A stretch of 64,000 nucleotides of DNA from Pseudomonas sp. ICMP 561. Lineage in GTDB: Bacteria; Pseudomonadota; Gammaproteobacteria; Pseudomonadales; Pseudomonadaceae. Shown here in pieces: positions 1 through 9,894 of this stretch (the stretch's first letter is position 1; each line of letters begins with the position of its first letter). The stretch lies in assembly GCF_002699985.1 (NCBI RefSeq), contig NZ_LKBT01000067.1, positions 124,001 to 188,000 of the forward strand. The letters are read 5' to 3'. Both the position numbers and the translations under genes were made by a program. The notes beneath the pieces were generated by a model that had not been told where the DNA came from, did not search any database, and worked only from the letters and a program-made list of their open reading frames with translations.

Positions 1-809
1 TCCGAGGCCAAGGCTGCGGCACGCTTGAGCGGCATCTCTGCAAGCAGCAGATCAAGAATCCGTCGTGCCTCGCTTCCGATGACGTCTTCATCTTCAGGCT
101 CGGTCCAGCCCGCCACCAACACCACACACTCACCACGCTGCTGATTGCTGTCGCTTTCGACGAATTCACGCAACTCAGCGAGCGGCAAGCCTTTGAGGGT
201 TTCGAAGGTTTTAGTCAACTCGCGGGCCAGCAACGCAGGTCGCTGCGCACCGAAGACCAGTTCCAGATCCTGCAGACATTCAAGAATACGATGCGGCGCT
301 TCATAGAAGATCAGGGTGCGTGGCTCTTCTTTAAGCAGCTCCAGGCGAGCGCGACGGCCTACAGCCTTGGCAGGCAAGAAACCCTCGAAAATAAAACGAT
401 CAGAAGGCAGACCAGCCGCCGAGAGCGCAGCAATCAACGCGCAGGCACCTGGCACCGGGACGACTGCAATACCCGCAGCGCGAGCCTGACGCACCAGGTG
501 ATACCCAGGATCAGAGATCAGTGGCGTCCCCGCATCGGAGATCAGCGCAACATCATCGCCTGCCAGCAGGCGAGTAATAAACCGACTGCCCTCTTCGCGT
601 TCGTTATGCTCGTGACACGCAGCCAATGGCGTTGATATGCCGAAATGCTGCATCAATCGTGACGAGTGTCGCGTATCTTCGGCGGCAATCAGCGCCACCT
701 CGCGCAAGACCTTCAATGCACGCACGCTCATGTCATCCAGATTGCCGATTGGCGTGGCCACTACATAAAGCGAGCCCGCGGCGGAATTCAAAGCAACTGG
801 AGCAGTCAA
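1..809 (-). CDS. rsmI: 16S rRNA (cytidine-1402 2'-O)-methyltransferase, partial
   Basis: The 269 visible codons read as RsmI, which 2'-O-methylates C1402 of 16S rRNA in the decoding centre using S-adenosylmethionine. The N-terminal motif LYVVATPIGNLDD (residues 14-26) and ISDAGTPLISDPG (90-102) are the signatures of this tetrapyrrole-methylase-fold family. The C-terminus lies beyond the left edge of the window. No ATG fits the N-terminus: the nearest ATG upstream is out of frame and meets a stop within five codons. A TTG at 809 gives the expected start and has a GAGG about 7 nt upstream. The gene is divergent from lpoA, as in other Pseudomonas. Confidence 0.93.
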   Translation of the reverse strand, partial: MTAPVALNSAAGSLYVVATPIGNLDDMSVRALKVLREVALIAAEDTRHSSRLMQHFGISTPLAACHEHNEREEGSRFITRLLAGDDVALISDAGTPLISDPGYHLVRQARAAGIAVVPVPGACALIAALSAAGLPSDRFIFEGFLPAKAVGRRARLELLKEEPRTLIFYEAPHRILECLQDLELVFGAQRPALLARELTKTFETLKGLPLAELREFVESDSNQQRGECVVLVAGWTEPEDEDVIGSEARRILDLLLAEMPLKRAAALAS

Positions 810-1092
810 AGCGCAGACCTCATGATTTGTTACCCTTCAGGGCGAAGGTCATCATTGTACAGACTACGACCGCGACCAATGACTCGCAGACTCAAGGAAG
901 ACCTGAAAAAGGGAGGAAAAGTCATGATTGGCGCCCGATATCTGCCAGCGCAACATTTCGTAAAGGCCGTTTTACCTCGTGTAATCAGGCACTGCGACTT
1001 ATATCACTGCTTTAAATGCTAACGACGTCGCACCCATGCCAGTGCTTGGGTACAATTCCCCGCTAATTTGCTCGAGTATCAGGAACATACAC

Positions 1093-2907
1093 ATGATCGC
1101 TTGCCTGCGGCTGTTCTCTGCCCTCTGCCTTGCTGCCCTGTTGGCGGCTTGCGCCAGCTCGCCTTCGTCCAGCCTTGGCGAACTTCCACGCACCCCTGAC
1201 GCCAGCATCGAGCAGTTACTCGATCAGGCGGCCGCCGCGAAAACCCCGGAACAGGCCTCCCTGCTCCGACTCAGCGCTGCGGATCTGGCCAACCGGCAGA
1301 ACAATCCCGGACGCGCTGCGCAAATCCTCACGCAAGTGCAGATTGAGTTGCTCAAGCCTGGCCAGCAGGTGTTTGCCGCGACTCTGGATGCTGAACTGGC
1401 GATGGGTCGCAATCAGCCAAAAGCCGCACTGACTGCGCTGAGCCACCCGAGCCTGCAACGCCTGAGCGAGCTGTCCGTTGAACAGCAGATTCGGACCCAC
1501 ACCGTCCGCGCTCGCGCACTCGAAGCTGATGGCCAGATCCTGCCGGCGATCAGCGAGCGAGTCTTCGTGGGTCCATTGCTGCAAGGCAACGACCTGAGCG
1601 CCAACAACGACGCTATCTGGAAACTCGTTGGGGCACTGCCTCCGGAACAACTGCAAAGCAACGCGACCGACGATCTGGGCGGCTGGCTAAGCCTTGCGCG
1701 CAGCATCAAAGGCGCGGGCACGCTGGAACAGCAACAAGCCGCTATCGACACCTGGAAAGCACAGAATCCAAAGCACCCCGCTGCTATCCAGCTGCCTGCG
1801 ACACTTGCGCAATTGCGCGCCCTGACCAGCGAGCCGCTGACCAAAATCGCCCTGTTGCTGCCACAGGAAGGCCCACTTGCAGCCGTCGCCAAGGCACTGC
1901 GTGAAGGCTTCATGGCCGCACACTACCAGGCACAGCAAGCCGGTCAGAATCCTCCAGCCATTCAGGTATTCGACAGTTCGCGCCTGACCTCTATGGATGA
2001 GTTCTATCGCGAGGCTCAAGCTGCAGGCGTGCAACTGGTTGTCGGTCCGTTGGAAAAACCACTGGTCAAACAATTGAGCACCCGCCCGCAACTGCCTATC
2101 ACCACATTGGCGCTGAACTACAGTGATGCAGGCCCTGAAGGCCCTCAGCAACTGTTCCAGTTCGGTCTGTCCGCTGAGGACGAAGCCCGTGAAGTAGCAC
2201 GCCGCGCCTGGGCAGATGGCAAGCGCAGCGCTGTTGCGATGGTGCCAAAAGGCGAATGGGGCGACCGCGTTCTGGACGCTTTCCGCCAGAGCTGGCAAGC
2301 CAAAGGCGGCACGCTGATTGCGGCTGAACACGTCGACCAACCCGTTGCACTGGCACAGCAAGTTGCTGACCTGTTCCAGCTGCGCAACAGCGAAGGCCGC
2401 GCGCAACGTCTGCAGAGCACTGTAGGGACCCAAGTAGCCGCCCAACCGACGCGCCGTCAGGACATTGATTTCATGTTCCTGGCTGCGACCCCACAACAGG
2501 CGCAGCAGATCAAGCCAACCATGGTCTTCCAGTACGCAGGTGATGTTCCGGTCTACGCCACATCGCACTTGTTCACCAACAGTAACGATCACGCGCAATA
2601 CATGGACCTGAATGGCGTGCGCTTCTGCGAAACTCCATGGTTGCTCAACGCCAATGATCCACTGCGTCAGCAGGTCGTCACCCAGTGGCCTCAAGCTTCA
2701 GGCAGTCTGGGCCGCCTCTACGCTATGGGCGTCGATGCCTATCGCCTTGCTCCGCGCCTGGGCCAACTCAAAACCATGCCTGAAAGCCGCATCGACGGCC
2801 TGTCCGGCAGCTTGAGCATCAACCCGGCTCGCCGCGTGGAACGTCAATTGCCATGGGCCGAATTCGTTGACGGCAAGATTCAGCGCCTGCCGGATACCGC
2901 TCAGTAA
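1093..2907 (+). CDS. lpoA: Outer-membrane lipoprotein activator of penicillin-binding protein 1a, LppC/LpoA family
   Basis: A 604-residue lipoprotein of the LppC/LpoA family, which reaches through the periplasm to activate the bifunctional peptidoglycan synthase PBP1a. The signal peptide ends in the lipobox LLAAC with lipidated Cys20. An N-terminal helical, TPR-like half (about residues 30-230) is followed by a periplasmic-binding-protein-like domain (about 240-600, beginning near TKIALLLPQEGPL). The ATG at 1093 was chosen because it starts the signal peptide and has AGGAA 7-8 nt upstream; the longer reading from 1036 adds a non-signal leader. The stop is directly followed by the yraN ATG, indicating co-transcription with yraN and probably gmhA and dolP. 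Confidence 0.93.
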   Translation: MIACLRLFSALCLAALLAACASSPSSSLGELPRTPDASIEQLLDQAAAAKTPEQASLLRLSAADLANRQNNPGRAAQILTQVQIELLKPGQQVFAATLDAELAMGRNQPKAALTALSHPSLQRLSELSVEQQIRTHTVRARALEADGQILPAISERVFVGPLLQGNDLSANNDAIWKLVGALPPEQLQSNATDDLGGWLSLARSIKGAGTLEQQQAAIDTWKAQNPKHPAAIQLPATLAQLRALTSEPLTKIALLLPQEGPLAAVAKALREGFMAAHYQAQQAGQNPPAIQVFDSSRLTSMDEFYREAQAAGVQLVVGPLEKPLVKQLSTRPQLPITTLALNYSDAGPEGPQQLFQFGLSAEDEAREVARRAWADGKRSAVAMVPKGEWGDRVLDAFRQSWQAKGGTLIAAEHVDQPVALAQQVADLFQLRNSEGRAQRLQSTVGTQVAAQPTRRQDIDFMFLAATPQQAQQIKPTMVFQYAGDVPVYATSHLFTNSNDHAQYMDLNGVRFCETPWLLNANDPLRQQVVTQWPQASGSLGRLYAMGVDAYRLAPRLGQLKTMPESRIDGLSGSLSINPARRVERQLPWAEFVDGKIQRLPDTAQ

Positions 2908-3279
2908 ATGCCCGGCAACACCCGCCAAACTGCAGGGCGCGAGGCTGAAACCCGCGCCCTGCAGCATTTACAGCAGCACGGTTTGCAGCTCATTGCACGA
3001 AACTGGTTATGCAAACGTGGTGAGCTTGATCTGGTCATGCTCGACGGGGATACAGTAGTATTCGTCGAAGTTCGCTACCGCCGCCATTCGACATGGGGTG
3101 GAGCGTTGGAAAGCGTTGATTTTCGCAAGCAGCAAAAGCTGGTTCTGGCGGCACAATTGTTCCTGCAGAGCGACACACAATGGGCAGATGCGGCATGTCG
3201 TTTCGACGTCATAGCCATTGAGGGTGATCCGCGTGGCGGCCCATCCTTGAACTGGATCAAGCATGCATTCGAGAGCTGA
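2908..3279 (+). CDS. yraN: YraN/UPF0102 family endonuclease-like protein
   Basis: A 123-residue protein of the UPF0102 (YraN) family. The core GELDLVMLDGDTVVFVEVRYRR region (about residues 35-56) has the E-x(n)-D-x(n)-ExK/R arrangement of PD-(D/E)XK nuclease folds, as in Holliday-junction-resolvase-like proteins; no activity is established for the family. The ATG begins at the base after the lpoA stop codon, so translation is probably coupled. A 176-bp gap without recognisable features separates it from gmhA. Confidence 0.88.
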   Translation: MPGNTRQTAGREAETRALQHLQQHGLQLIARNWLCKRGELDLVMLDGDTVVFVEVRYRRHSTWGGALESVDFRKQQKLVLAAQLFLQSDTQWADAACRFDVIAIEGDPRGGPSLNWIKHAFES

Positions 3280-3308
3280 AATCCCTGGCGTCCACGCCAT
3301 GCGGGTAG

Positions 3309-4624
<1,316 letters not shown>

Positions 4625-4643
4625 CTTCCACTTCGCACGCATG

Positions 4644-4673
4644 AAAAAGGCGACCCTGAGGTCGCCTTTTTTT
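4644..4673. terminator. Bidirectional rho-independent terminator between dolP and sspB
   Basis: A run of five A, a GC-rich stem (AGGCGAC / GTCGCCT, 6-nt loop) and a run of seven T. Because A and T runs flank both sides it can end transcripts from both convergent genes, dolP and sspB. Confidence 0.85.
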
Positions 4674-4690
4674 GTTACACGTGAAGCTGC

Positions 4691-5107
4691 TTACTTGACC
4701 ACTTTCAGACTGGGTCTACCGCTTGGACGCGGTGGCTCGGTATCCGGTGGTGGAAGATCATCATCCGCATCGACGCTGTCTTCGTCCTCGAATGGAGGCT
4801 CCAGCTCGAAAACCATACCCTGACCATTCTCCCGGGCATAAATGCCCAGAATCGCCCCTACAGGGACGTACAGGGTATGCGGGACACCGCCGAAGCGACC
4901 TTCAAAACTGACTGCATCGTTGTCCATGTGCAAATGGCGCACAGCAGACGGAGAAACGTTCAGGACAATCTGCCCATCGTTGGCAAACCCTTGCGGGACC
5001 TGCACTGATGGATACTCCGCATTGACCAGCATATGCGGGGTGCAATCGTTATCCACGATCCACTCATAGAGAGCACGAATCAGATAAGGGCGACTGGAGT
5101 TCATCAA
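4691..5107 (-). CDS. sspB: ClpXP adaptor / stringent starvation protein B
   Basis: A 138-residue SspB, the adaptor that hands ssrA-tagged proteins to ClpXP. The N-terminal substrate-binding domain (about residues 5-112, starting SSRPYLIRALYEWIVDNDCTPHMLV) is followed by a flexible acidic linker and a C-terminal basic/hydrophobic tail ending RPSLKVVK. That tail is the expected ClpX-binding XB motif. It lies 14 nt downstream of sspA in the usual sspA-sspB order. Confidence 0.93.
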   Translation of the reverse strand: MMNSSRPYLIRALYEWIVDNDCTPHMLVNAEYPSVQVPQGFANDGQIVLNVSPSAVRHLHMDNDAVSFEGRFGGVPHTLYVPVGAILGIYARENGQGMVFELEPPFEDEDSVDADDDLPPPDTEPPRPSGRPSLKVVK

Positions 5108-5121
5108 CGGCTCCTTAGGCC

Positions 5122-5739
5122 TTAGCGCATATCACGTTCGGCAGCAGACAGACTTGCCTGGAATGCCTCACGCGCAAACTGGCGCTCCATATAATCAAGC
5201 AACGGCTTGGCAGGCCGCGGCAATTCAATACCCAAAACAGGCAAACGCCAGAGTATGGGCAATAGACAGCAGTCAACCAGACTTTGCTCGTCACTGAGGA
5301 AAAAAGCTTTCTCGGCAAACAATGGCGAGACGCCGGTCAGACTTTCACGCAGCTCCTTACGAGCTACCGCACGAGCAGATTCCTTGCTGCGCGGATCCAG
5401 AATCAGGTCCACCTGAGCGCACCAGTCGCGCTGAATTCTATGGATCAGCAGGCGGCTATTGGCGCGTGCGACCGGATAAACCGGCAGCAACGGCGGGTGC
5501 GGATAACGCTCATCCAGATATTCCATCACCACAGTCGACTCGTACAGCGCCAGATCACGATCGACCAGGGTGGGTACGCTGCCGTATGGGTTCACCTCGA
5601 TCAATTTCGGCGGTTGGGTACCCGTCACAACATCAATGATCTCGGCGCTGACACCTTTCTCGGCGAGCACAATGCGCACGCGGTGGGAATAGTGGTCGGC
5701 GGGGTCGGAGTAACAGGCCAACCGATTGGTCACGCCCAT
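5122..5739 (-). CDS. sspA: Stringent starvation protein A (GST-fold RNA polymerase-associated regulator)
   Basis: A 205-residue glutathione-S-transferase-fold protein (thioredoxin-like half about 10-85, helical half 90-200). SspA binds RNA polymerase and affects stress and virulence gene expression; it is not an active GST. The sequence ...[35 protein letters not shown] is the typical SspA core. The 225-bp gap to petC upstream should hold its own promoter, though sspA may also receive read-through from petABC. Confidence 0.93.
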   Translation of the reverse strand: MGVTNRLACYSDPADHYSHRVRIVLAEKGVSAEIIDVVTGTQPPKLIEVNPYGSVPTLVDRDLALYESTVVMEYLDERYPHPPLLPVYPVARANSRLLIHRIQRDWCAQVDLILDPRSKESARAVARKELRESLTGVSPLFAEKAFFLSDEQSLVDCCLLPILWRLPVLGIELPRPAKPLLDYMERQFAREAFQASLSAAERDMR

Positions 5740-5964
5740 GGCGGTCCTCCTCGCTTGTTAAATTTATCGAATACACAAAAACGGACGCGCCCTCGGACGC
5801 CTCCGACAACAACCGCATTGAGGCAGTGGTCATCGCGGGCGACAAGATAGCTCATTTACGCTTGGTAAATTCTGCAATCTTGCCGTCACAACCACATTTG
5901 CCCTGCATTTATTGCCTAAATGGGACGCACGAGCGCGCGAGTGTTACCTCAGCGTTACATACGG

Positions 5965-6747
5965 TCAGTGAATGTCCTTCCAGTATTCACGCTTGAGCAG
6001 GTAAGCGAAGACAAAGAAGAAAGCCAGGTACAGCAACACATACATCCCGATGCGCTGATGCTGAAGCTTCGTCGGGTTCGCGGAATAAGCGAGGAAGGTC
6101 ACCAGATTCTTGACCTTCTCGTCGAACTGCTCTGCATTCAGACTGCCGGTATTGGGAACAATCGTCAGTTGATCGCATGCTTCGTGCGTCAGTGGCGCGC
6201 CCGTCAACGGGTCGTACTGCTTCTTGCCCTCCTCGACCAACTGAATCTGCTTGCAGCCGATGATCTGACGACCTTGCAAGCCAGCCAGCACGTTGGGCAT
6301 CCCCACATTAGGAAAGACTGTGTTGTTCACCCCGAATGGACGCGCTGGATCCTCGTAGAAAGAGCGCAGATAGCCATATAGCCAATCTGTGCCCCGCACT
6401 CGCGCCACCAGCGTCAGATCCGGCGGAGCCGCGCCGAACCAGGCTTTAGCGTCGGCAGATTGCATTCCGATGTTCATGTGGTCGCCGATCTTGGCACCGG
6501 TGAATACCAGCTTATCCAGCATCAGCTCATGAGGGATGCCCAGATCGTCGGCAACGCGCTCGTAACGCTGGAATTTAGCGCTGTGGCAGCCCATGCAATA
6601 GTTGACGAACGTGCGCGCGCCATCTTGCATGGCAGCCTTGTCCGAGACATCGATATCGATGCTTTCCAGCTCAGGACCGCCGTGTTCAGCAGCAACGGAA
6701 AATATTGGCAGAGCAACAAGCATCAATACAGCAAATAGCTTTTTCAT
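5965..6747 (-). CDS. petC: Ubiquinol-cytochrome c reductase, cytochrome c1 subunit
   Basis: A 260-residue cytochrome c1 of the bc1 complex, which passes electrons from the Rieske centre to soluble cytochrome c in the periplasm. It has an N-terminal signal peptide (about 1-20), a single covalent haem motif CMGCH (residues 51-55), and a C-terminal membrane anchor (about 232-256, IGMYVLLYLAFFFVFAYLL) followed by basic residues. The start codon abuts the petB stop (one-base overlap), confirming the petABC operon. Confidence 0.95.
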   Translation of the reverse strand: MKKLFAVLMLVALPIFSVAAEHGGPELESIDIDVSDKAAMQDGARTFVNYCMGCHSAKFQRYERVADDLGIPHELMLDKLVFTGAKIGDHMNIGMQSADAKAWFGAAPPDLTLVARVRGTDWLYGYLRSFYEDPARPFGVNNTVFPNVGMPNVLAGLQGRQIIGCKQIQLVEEGKKQYDPLTGAPLTHEACDQLTIVPNTGSLNAEQFDEKVKNLVTFLAYSANPTKLQHQRIGMYVLLYLAFFFVFAYLLKREYWKDIH

Positions 6748-7958
6748 TAGCCAGTCACCCTTTCCGGAACCGGTTTGGTTTTCTCAAGCCGGGTATAGAA
6801 CGGCATCAGAATGAAGTAGGCGAAGTACAGGAAGGTGCAAACCTGCGACAGCAACGTGCGCCCCGGAGTTGGCGCCAAAACACCCAACACACCGAGGATT
6901 ACGAAAGACACACAGAACACCAGTAACCAGACCTTGCTCAGCCATCCCTTGTAGCGCATTGACTTGACGGGGCTCCGGTCCAGCCAGGGCAGCACAAACA
7001 ACACTGCAATTGCAGCCCCCATAGCCATGACCCCCATCAGCTTGTCAGGAACGGCGCGCAGAATCGCGTAGAACGGCGTGAAATACCAGACAGGTGCAAT
7101 GTGCTCTGGCGTCTTGAAGGGGTTTGCCATCTCGAAGTTGGGTTTTTCGAGGAAGTAGCCACCCATTTCCGGGAAGAAAAACACGATGAAGCAAAACACG
7201 AAGAGGAAGACGACAACGCCAACGATATCTTTCACGGTGTAATAGGGGTGGAACGGAATTCCATCCAGAGGGATACCGTTTTCGTCTTTGTGTTTCTTGA
7301 TGTCGACGCCATCGGGGTTGTTCGAACCCACTTCATGCAACGCCAGAATATGCAGAACGACCAGGCCCAGCACTACGATCGGCAGCGCAATCACGTGGAG
7401 CGCAAAAAAACGGTTCAGGGTAATCCCGGAGATCAGGTAGTCGCCGCGAATCCATTGCGTCAGGTCATCGCCGATAACCGGAATGGCGCCAAACAGCGAG
7501 ATGATCACCTGCGCGCCCCAGTACGACATCTGCCCCCAGGGCAGTAAATACCCCATGAACGCTTCAGCCATGAGCGCCAGATAAATCAGCATGCCGAAGA
7601 TCCACACCAGCTCACGAGGCTTTTGATACGAGCCATACAGCAGGCCGCGGAACATGTGCATATAAATGACAATGAAGAACGCCGAAGCACCGGTGGAATG
7701 CAGCAAACGCAAAATCGACCCGTAAGGCACATCACGCATGATGCCCTCGACAGACGCAAACGCCTCTTCAGCCGTCGGCGTGTAGCTCATCGTGAGCCAG
7801 ACACCGGTCAGGATCTGATTGACCAACACCAGCAGGGCTAGTGAACCGAAGAAGTAGAAAAAGTTGAAGTTTTTGGGGGCGTAATACTTGCTGAGATGGT
7901 CTTCCCACATTTTTGTGGCGGGGAAGCGAGCATCGATCCAATCCATGAACTTGCTCAT
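6747..7958 (-). CDS. petB: Ubiquinol-cytochrome c reductase, cytochrome b subunit
   Basis: A 403-residue polytopic membrane protein carrying the two b haems and the quinol sites of the bc1 complex. Eight to nine hydrophobic helices are evident, with haem-ligand histidines in LLHSTGASAFFIVIYMHMFRG and RFFALHVIALPIVVLGLVVLH. The ATG at 7958 was preferred over an in-frame GTG at 7961: it is preceded by AGGAG with 7-nt spacing and overlaps the petA stop as TGATG. Confidence 0.95.
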   Translation of the reverse strand: MSKFMDWIDARFPATKMWEDHLSKYYAPKNFNFFYFFGSLALLVLVNQILTGVWLTMSYTPTAEEAFASVEGIMRDVPYGSILRLLHSTGASAFFIVIYMHMFRGLLYGSYQKPRELVWIFGMLIYLALMAEAFMGYLLPWGQMSYWGAQVIISLFGAIPVIGDDLTQWIRGDYLISGITLNRFFALHVIALPIVVLGLVVLHILALHEVGSNNPDGVDIKKHKDENGIPLDGIPFHPYYTVKDIVGVVVFLFVFCFIVFFFPEMGGYFLEKPNFEMANPFKTPEHIAPVWYFTPFYAILRAVPDKLMGVMAMGAAIAVLFVLPWLDRSPVKSMRYKGWLSKVWLLVFCVSFVILGVLGVLAPTPGRTLLSQVCTFLYFAYFILMPFYTRLEKTKPVPERVTG

Positions 7959-8551
7959 CACGCGCTCTCCTGATCGACGCCAATGACAATAATGTTGTCC
8001 GACTCATAGGAATGCGGCGGCACTGGCAGATTCAAAGGTGCAGGTTGGGATTTATAGACGCGGCCAGCGAGGTCGTAATGTGAGCCGTGACAAGGGCAGA
8101 AATAGCCACCCACCCAATCTTTGCCCAGATCGACTGGAGCTACTTCAGGACGGAAAGTCGGGGAGCAACCCAAGTGGGTGCAAATACCGATCAACAGCAG
8201 GATTTCAGGTTTGATGGATCGTACAACAGGGTCGACGTAAGCGGGCTGGAGCGAGTCCCTGGATTCGGGGTCCGACAACTGGCCCGTAATTTTGCCGAGG
8301 TTGCCCAGTATTTCATCGGTACGACGGACAATGAAAACTGGCTGACCGCGCCACTCAGCAATCATCTGCTGCCCTGGTTCGATCTTGCTGATATTCACCT
8401 TTACCGGTGCGCCTGCGGCTTTCGCCTTGGCACTGGGAAACCATGACCCTACGAACGGGACCGCCGCCCCCACCGCTCCTGCTGCACCAACCACAGATGT
8501 GGCCGCCACGAGGAAGCGACGCCGGCCTGCATTCACGCCGTCATTGCTCAT
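7958..8551 (-). CDS. petA: Ubiquinol-cytochrome c reductase, Rieske iron-sulfur subunit
   Basis: A 197-residue Rieske protein. A twin-arginine-like N-terminus (GRRRFLVAATS, residues 9-19) precedes the hydrophobic anchor. The [2Fe-2S] cluster loops CTHLGC (124-129) and CPCHGSH (152-158) supply the two Cys and two His ligands and the disulfide. The ATG at 8551 has GAGGA about 6 nt upstream; the ATG at 8566 would lie in that ribosome-binding site. First gene of the petABC operon. Confidence 0.95.
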   Translation of the reverse strand: MSNDGVNAGRRRFLVAATSVVGAAGAVGAAVPFVGSWFPSAKAKAAGAPVKVNISKIEPGQQMIAEWRGQPVFIVRRTDEILGNLGKITGQLSDPESRDSLQPAYVDPVVRSIKPEILLLIGICTHLGCSPTFRPEVAPVDLGKDWVGGYFCPCHGSHYDLAGRVYKSQPAPLNLPVPPHSYESDNIIVIGVDQESA

Positions 8552-8629
8552 TCCGTCCTCTCCCATCAGCTATGTGGCCTGTTCGATCAGGCGTCTAATT
8601 TAAAAATTCATGTATCCAAATTTTGCCGG

Positions 8630-8658
8630 ATGGTAGATAAAAACCCTTCAAACCACAA
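8630..8658 (-). promoter_or_regulatory. Candidate sigma-70 promoter for petABC
   Basis: Reading the minus strand, TTGTGG (8653-8658) and TACCAT (8630-8635) are separated by 17 nt and lie about 80 nt upstream of petA. The match to consensus is moderate and no transcription data are available. Confidence 0.35.
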
Positions 8659-8746
8659 GGGAATTACTTTTCACGAAAAGCTGAAAGCCTTGTAATACGG
8701 GGCCTGCGCTGAATGAGTCATGTTGTCACAGGTATACGACGCGCAT

Positions 8747-8772
8747 AAAAAAACGCCCAGCTCCGTGAGGAG
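8747..8772 (-). terminator. Rho-independent terminator after rpsI
   Basis: On the minus strand a GC-rich stem (AACGCCCAG / CTGGGCGTT with a bulged inner part) is followed by seven T. It lies about 30 nt after the rpsI stop codon. Confidence 0.85.
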
Positions 8773-8802
8773 GCTGGGCGTTCTTCTTGAACGAAGTGCG
8801 TA

Positions 8803-9195
8803 TTAACGCTTCGAGTACTGCGGACGCTTACGCGCTTTACGCAGACCGACTTTCTTACGTTCAACTTCACGGGCGTCGCGTGTAACGAAGCCAGCTTTGC
8901 GCAGAGCGCCGCGCAGGGTTTCGTCATACTGCATCAGAGCGCGAGTGATACCGTGGCGGATTGCGCCAGCTTGACCACTTACACCACCGCCAATCACGGT
9001 GACGTAGATGTCGAACTTCTCGACAGTCTCAGTCAATTCCAGCGGCTGACGAACTACCATGCGGGCAGTTTCACGGCCGAAGAAATTATCCAGCGAACGG
9101 TTGTTGATGGAGATGTTACCGGTACCTGGACGCAGGAAAACGCGTGCGGTAGCGGTCTTGCGACGGCCAGTGCCGTAATTTTGAGTCGCCGACAT
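8803..9195 (-). CDS. rpsI: 30S ribosomal protein S9 (uS9)
   Basis: A 130-residue uS9, full length for the family, ending in the conserved basic tail [10 protein letters not shown] that reaches towards the P-site tRNA. The [17 protein letters not shown] motif at residues 8-24 is diagnostic. The ATG at 9195 gives the family-length protein. It follows rplM after 14 nt, the near-universal rplM-rpsI operon. Confidence 0.97.
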
Positions 9196-9209
9196 AATCA
9201 ACTATTCCG

Positions 9210-9638
9210 TTAAAACTTCAGTTCTTGGGGCTGCTGAGCAGTATGAGGGTGTGCAGTGCCCGCATAGACTTTCAGCTTACGGTACATGTCGCGACCCAGC
9301 GGGTTCTTAGGCAGCATGCCTTTAACCGCGGTCTCGAGCACACGCTCAGGAGCTTTGGCGATCAGCTTTTCGAAGTTGATCGACTTGATCCCGCCCGGAA
9401 AACCGGAGTGAGAGTAGTAGATTTTGTCGGTGGTTTTAGCACCGGTAACACGGATTTGCTCAGCGTTGATAACAACGATGTAGTCACCAGTGTCAACGTG
9501 CGGGGTGTATTCCGCTTTGTGCTTGCCACGCAGACGGCTCGCGATTTCTGTAGCCAGACGACCGAGGGTCTGACCAGCAGCATCGACTACGAACCATTCG
9601 CGCTTAACTGTTTCCGGTTTAGCAGTATAAGTTTTCAT
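9210..9638 (-). CDS. rplM: 50S ribosomal protein L13 (uL13)
   Basis: A 142-residue uL13, an early-assembling large-subunit protein. The conserved segments [19 protein letters not shown] (residues 16-34) and [19 protein letters not shown] (about 108-126) are present and the length is standard. First gene of the rplM-rpsI operon, with a promoter candidate about 45 nt upstream. Confidence 0.97.
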   Translation of the reverse strand: MKTYTAKPETVKREWFVVDAAGQTLGRLATEIASRLRGKHKAEYTPHVDTGDYIVVINAEQIRVTGAKTTDKIYYSHSGFPGGIKSINFEKLIAKAPERVLETAVKGMLPKNPLGRDMYRKLKVYAGTAHPHTAQQPQELKF

Positions 9639-9679
9639 TATTTAGCCTCAGGGGCCGCCCTGATAAATTGAGACGGCGG

Positions 9680-9708
9680 ATCTTACTGAATAGATCGTAC
9701 TTTGACAA
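9680..9708 (-). promoter_or_regulatory. Candidate sigma-70 promoter for rplM-rpsI
   Basis: On the minus strand TTGTCA (9703-9708) and TAAGAT (9680-9685) are separated by exactly 17 nt, about 45 nt upstream of the rplM ATG. An 8-bp perfect inverted repeat at 9700-9722 overlaps the -35 hexamer. Confidence 0.5.
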
Positions 9709-9894
9709 GCAGCATGTCAAAGGCAGCCGTTATACAGACGCTGCCGAGGGCTCGGGTCGGCGCATCTGTGGTACGGCAAAGATGTCTCTCCGGCAGATGG
9801 AGCATCACTTCCACTGCAAAGAGCCGCGGGATTATGCGGATTGCGAAATAAATATCAACCTGCTTTTATGGTTCTCTTACTTGAGGAGAAGCAA

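Noticed and set aside
626-1022. Plus-strand frames at the rsmI 5' end and in the rsmI-lpoA gap
   Set aside because: They overlap the rsmI coding region in antisense, have low-complexity basic composition and no ribosome-binding site.
1051-1056. TACAAT upstream of lpoA as a -10 box
   Set aside because: No supporting -35 element at 16-18 nt; too weak to list.
4641-4823. 60-codon frame starting MKKATLRSPFFV
   Set aside because: It begins inside the dolP terminator and runs antisense through the sspB 3' end; the serine-rich tail is the reverse of the sspB linker.
5740-5964. Promoter search upstream of sspA
   Set aside because: Several partial hexamer pairs exist but none has good hexamers at acceptable spacing.
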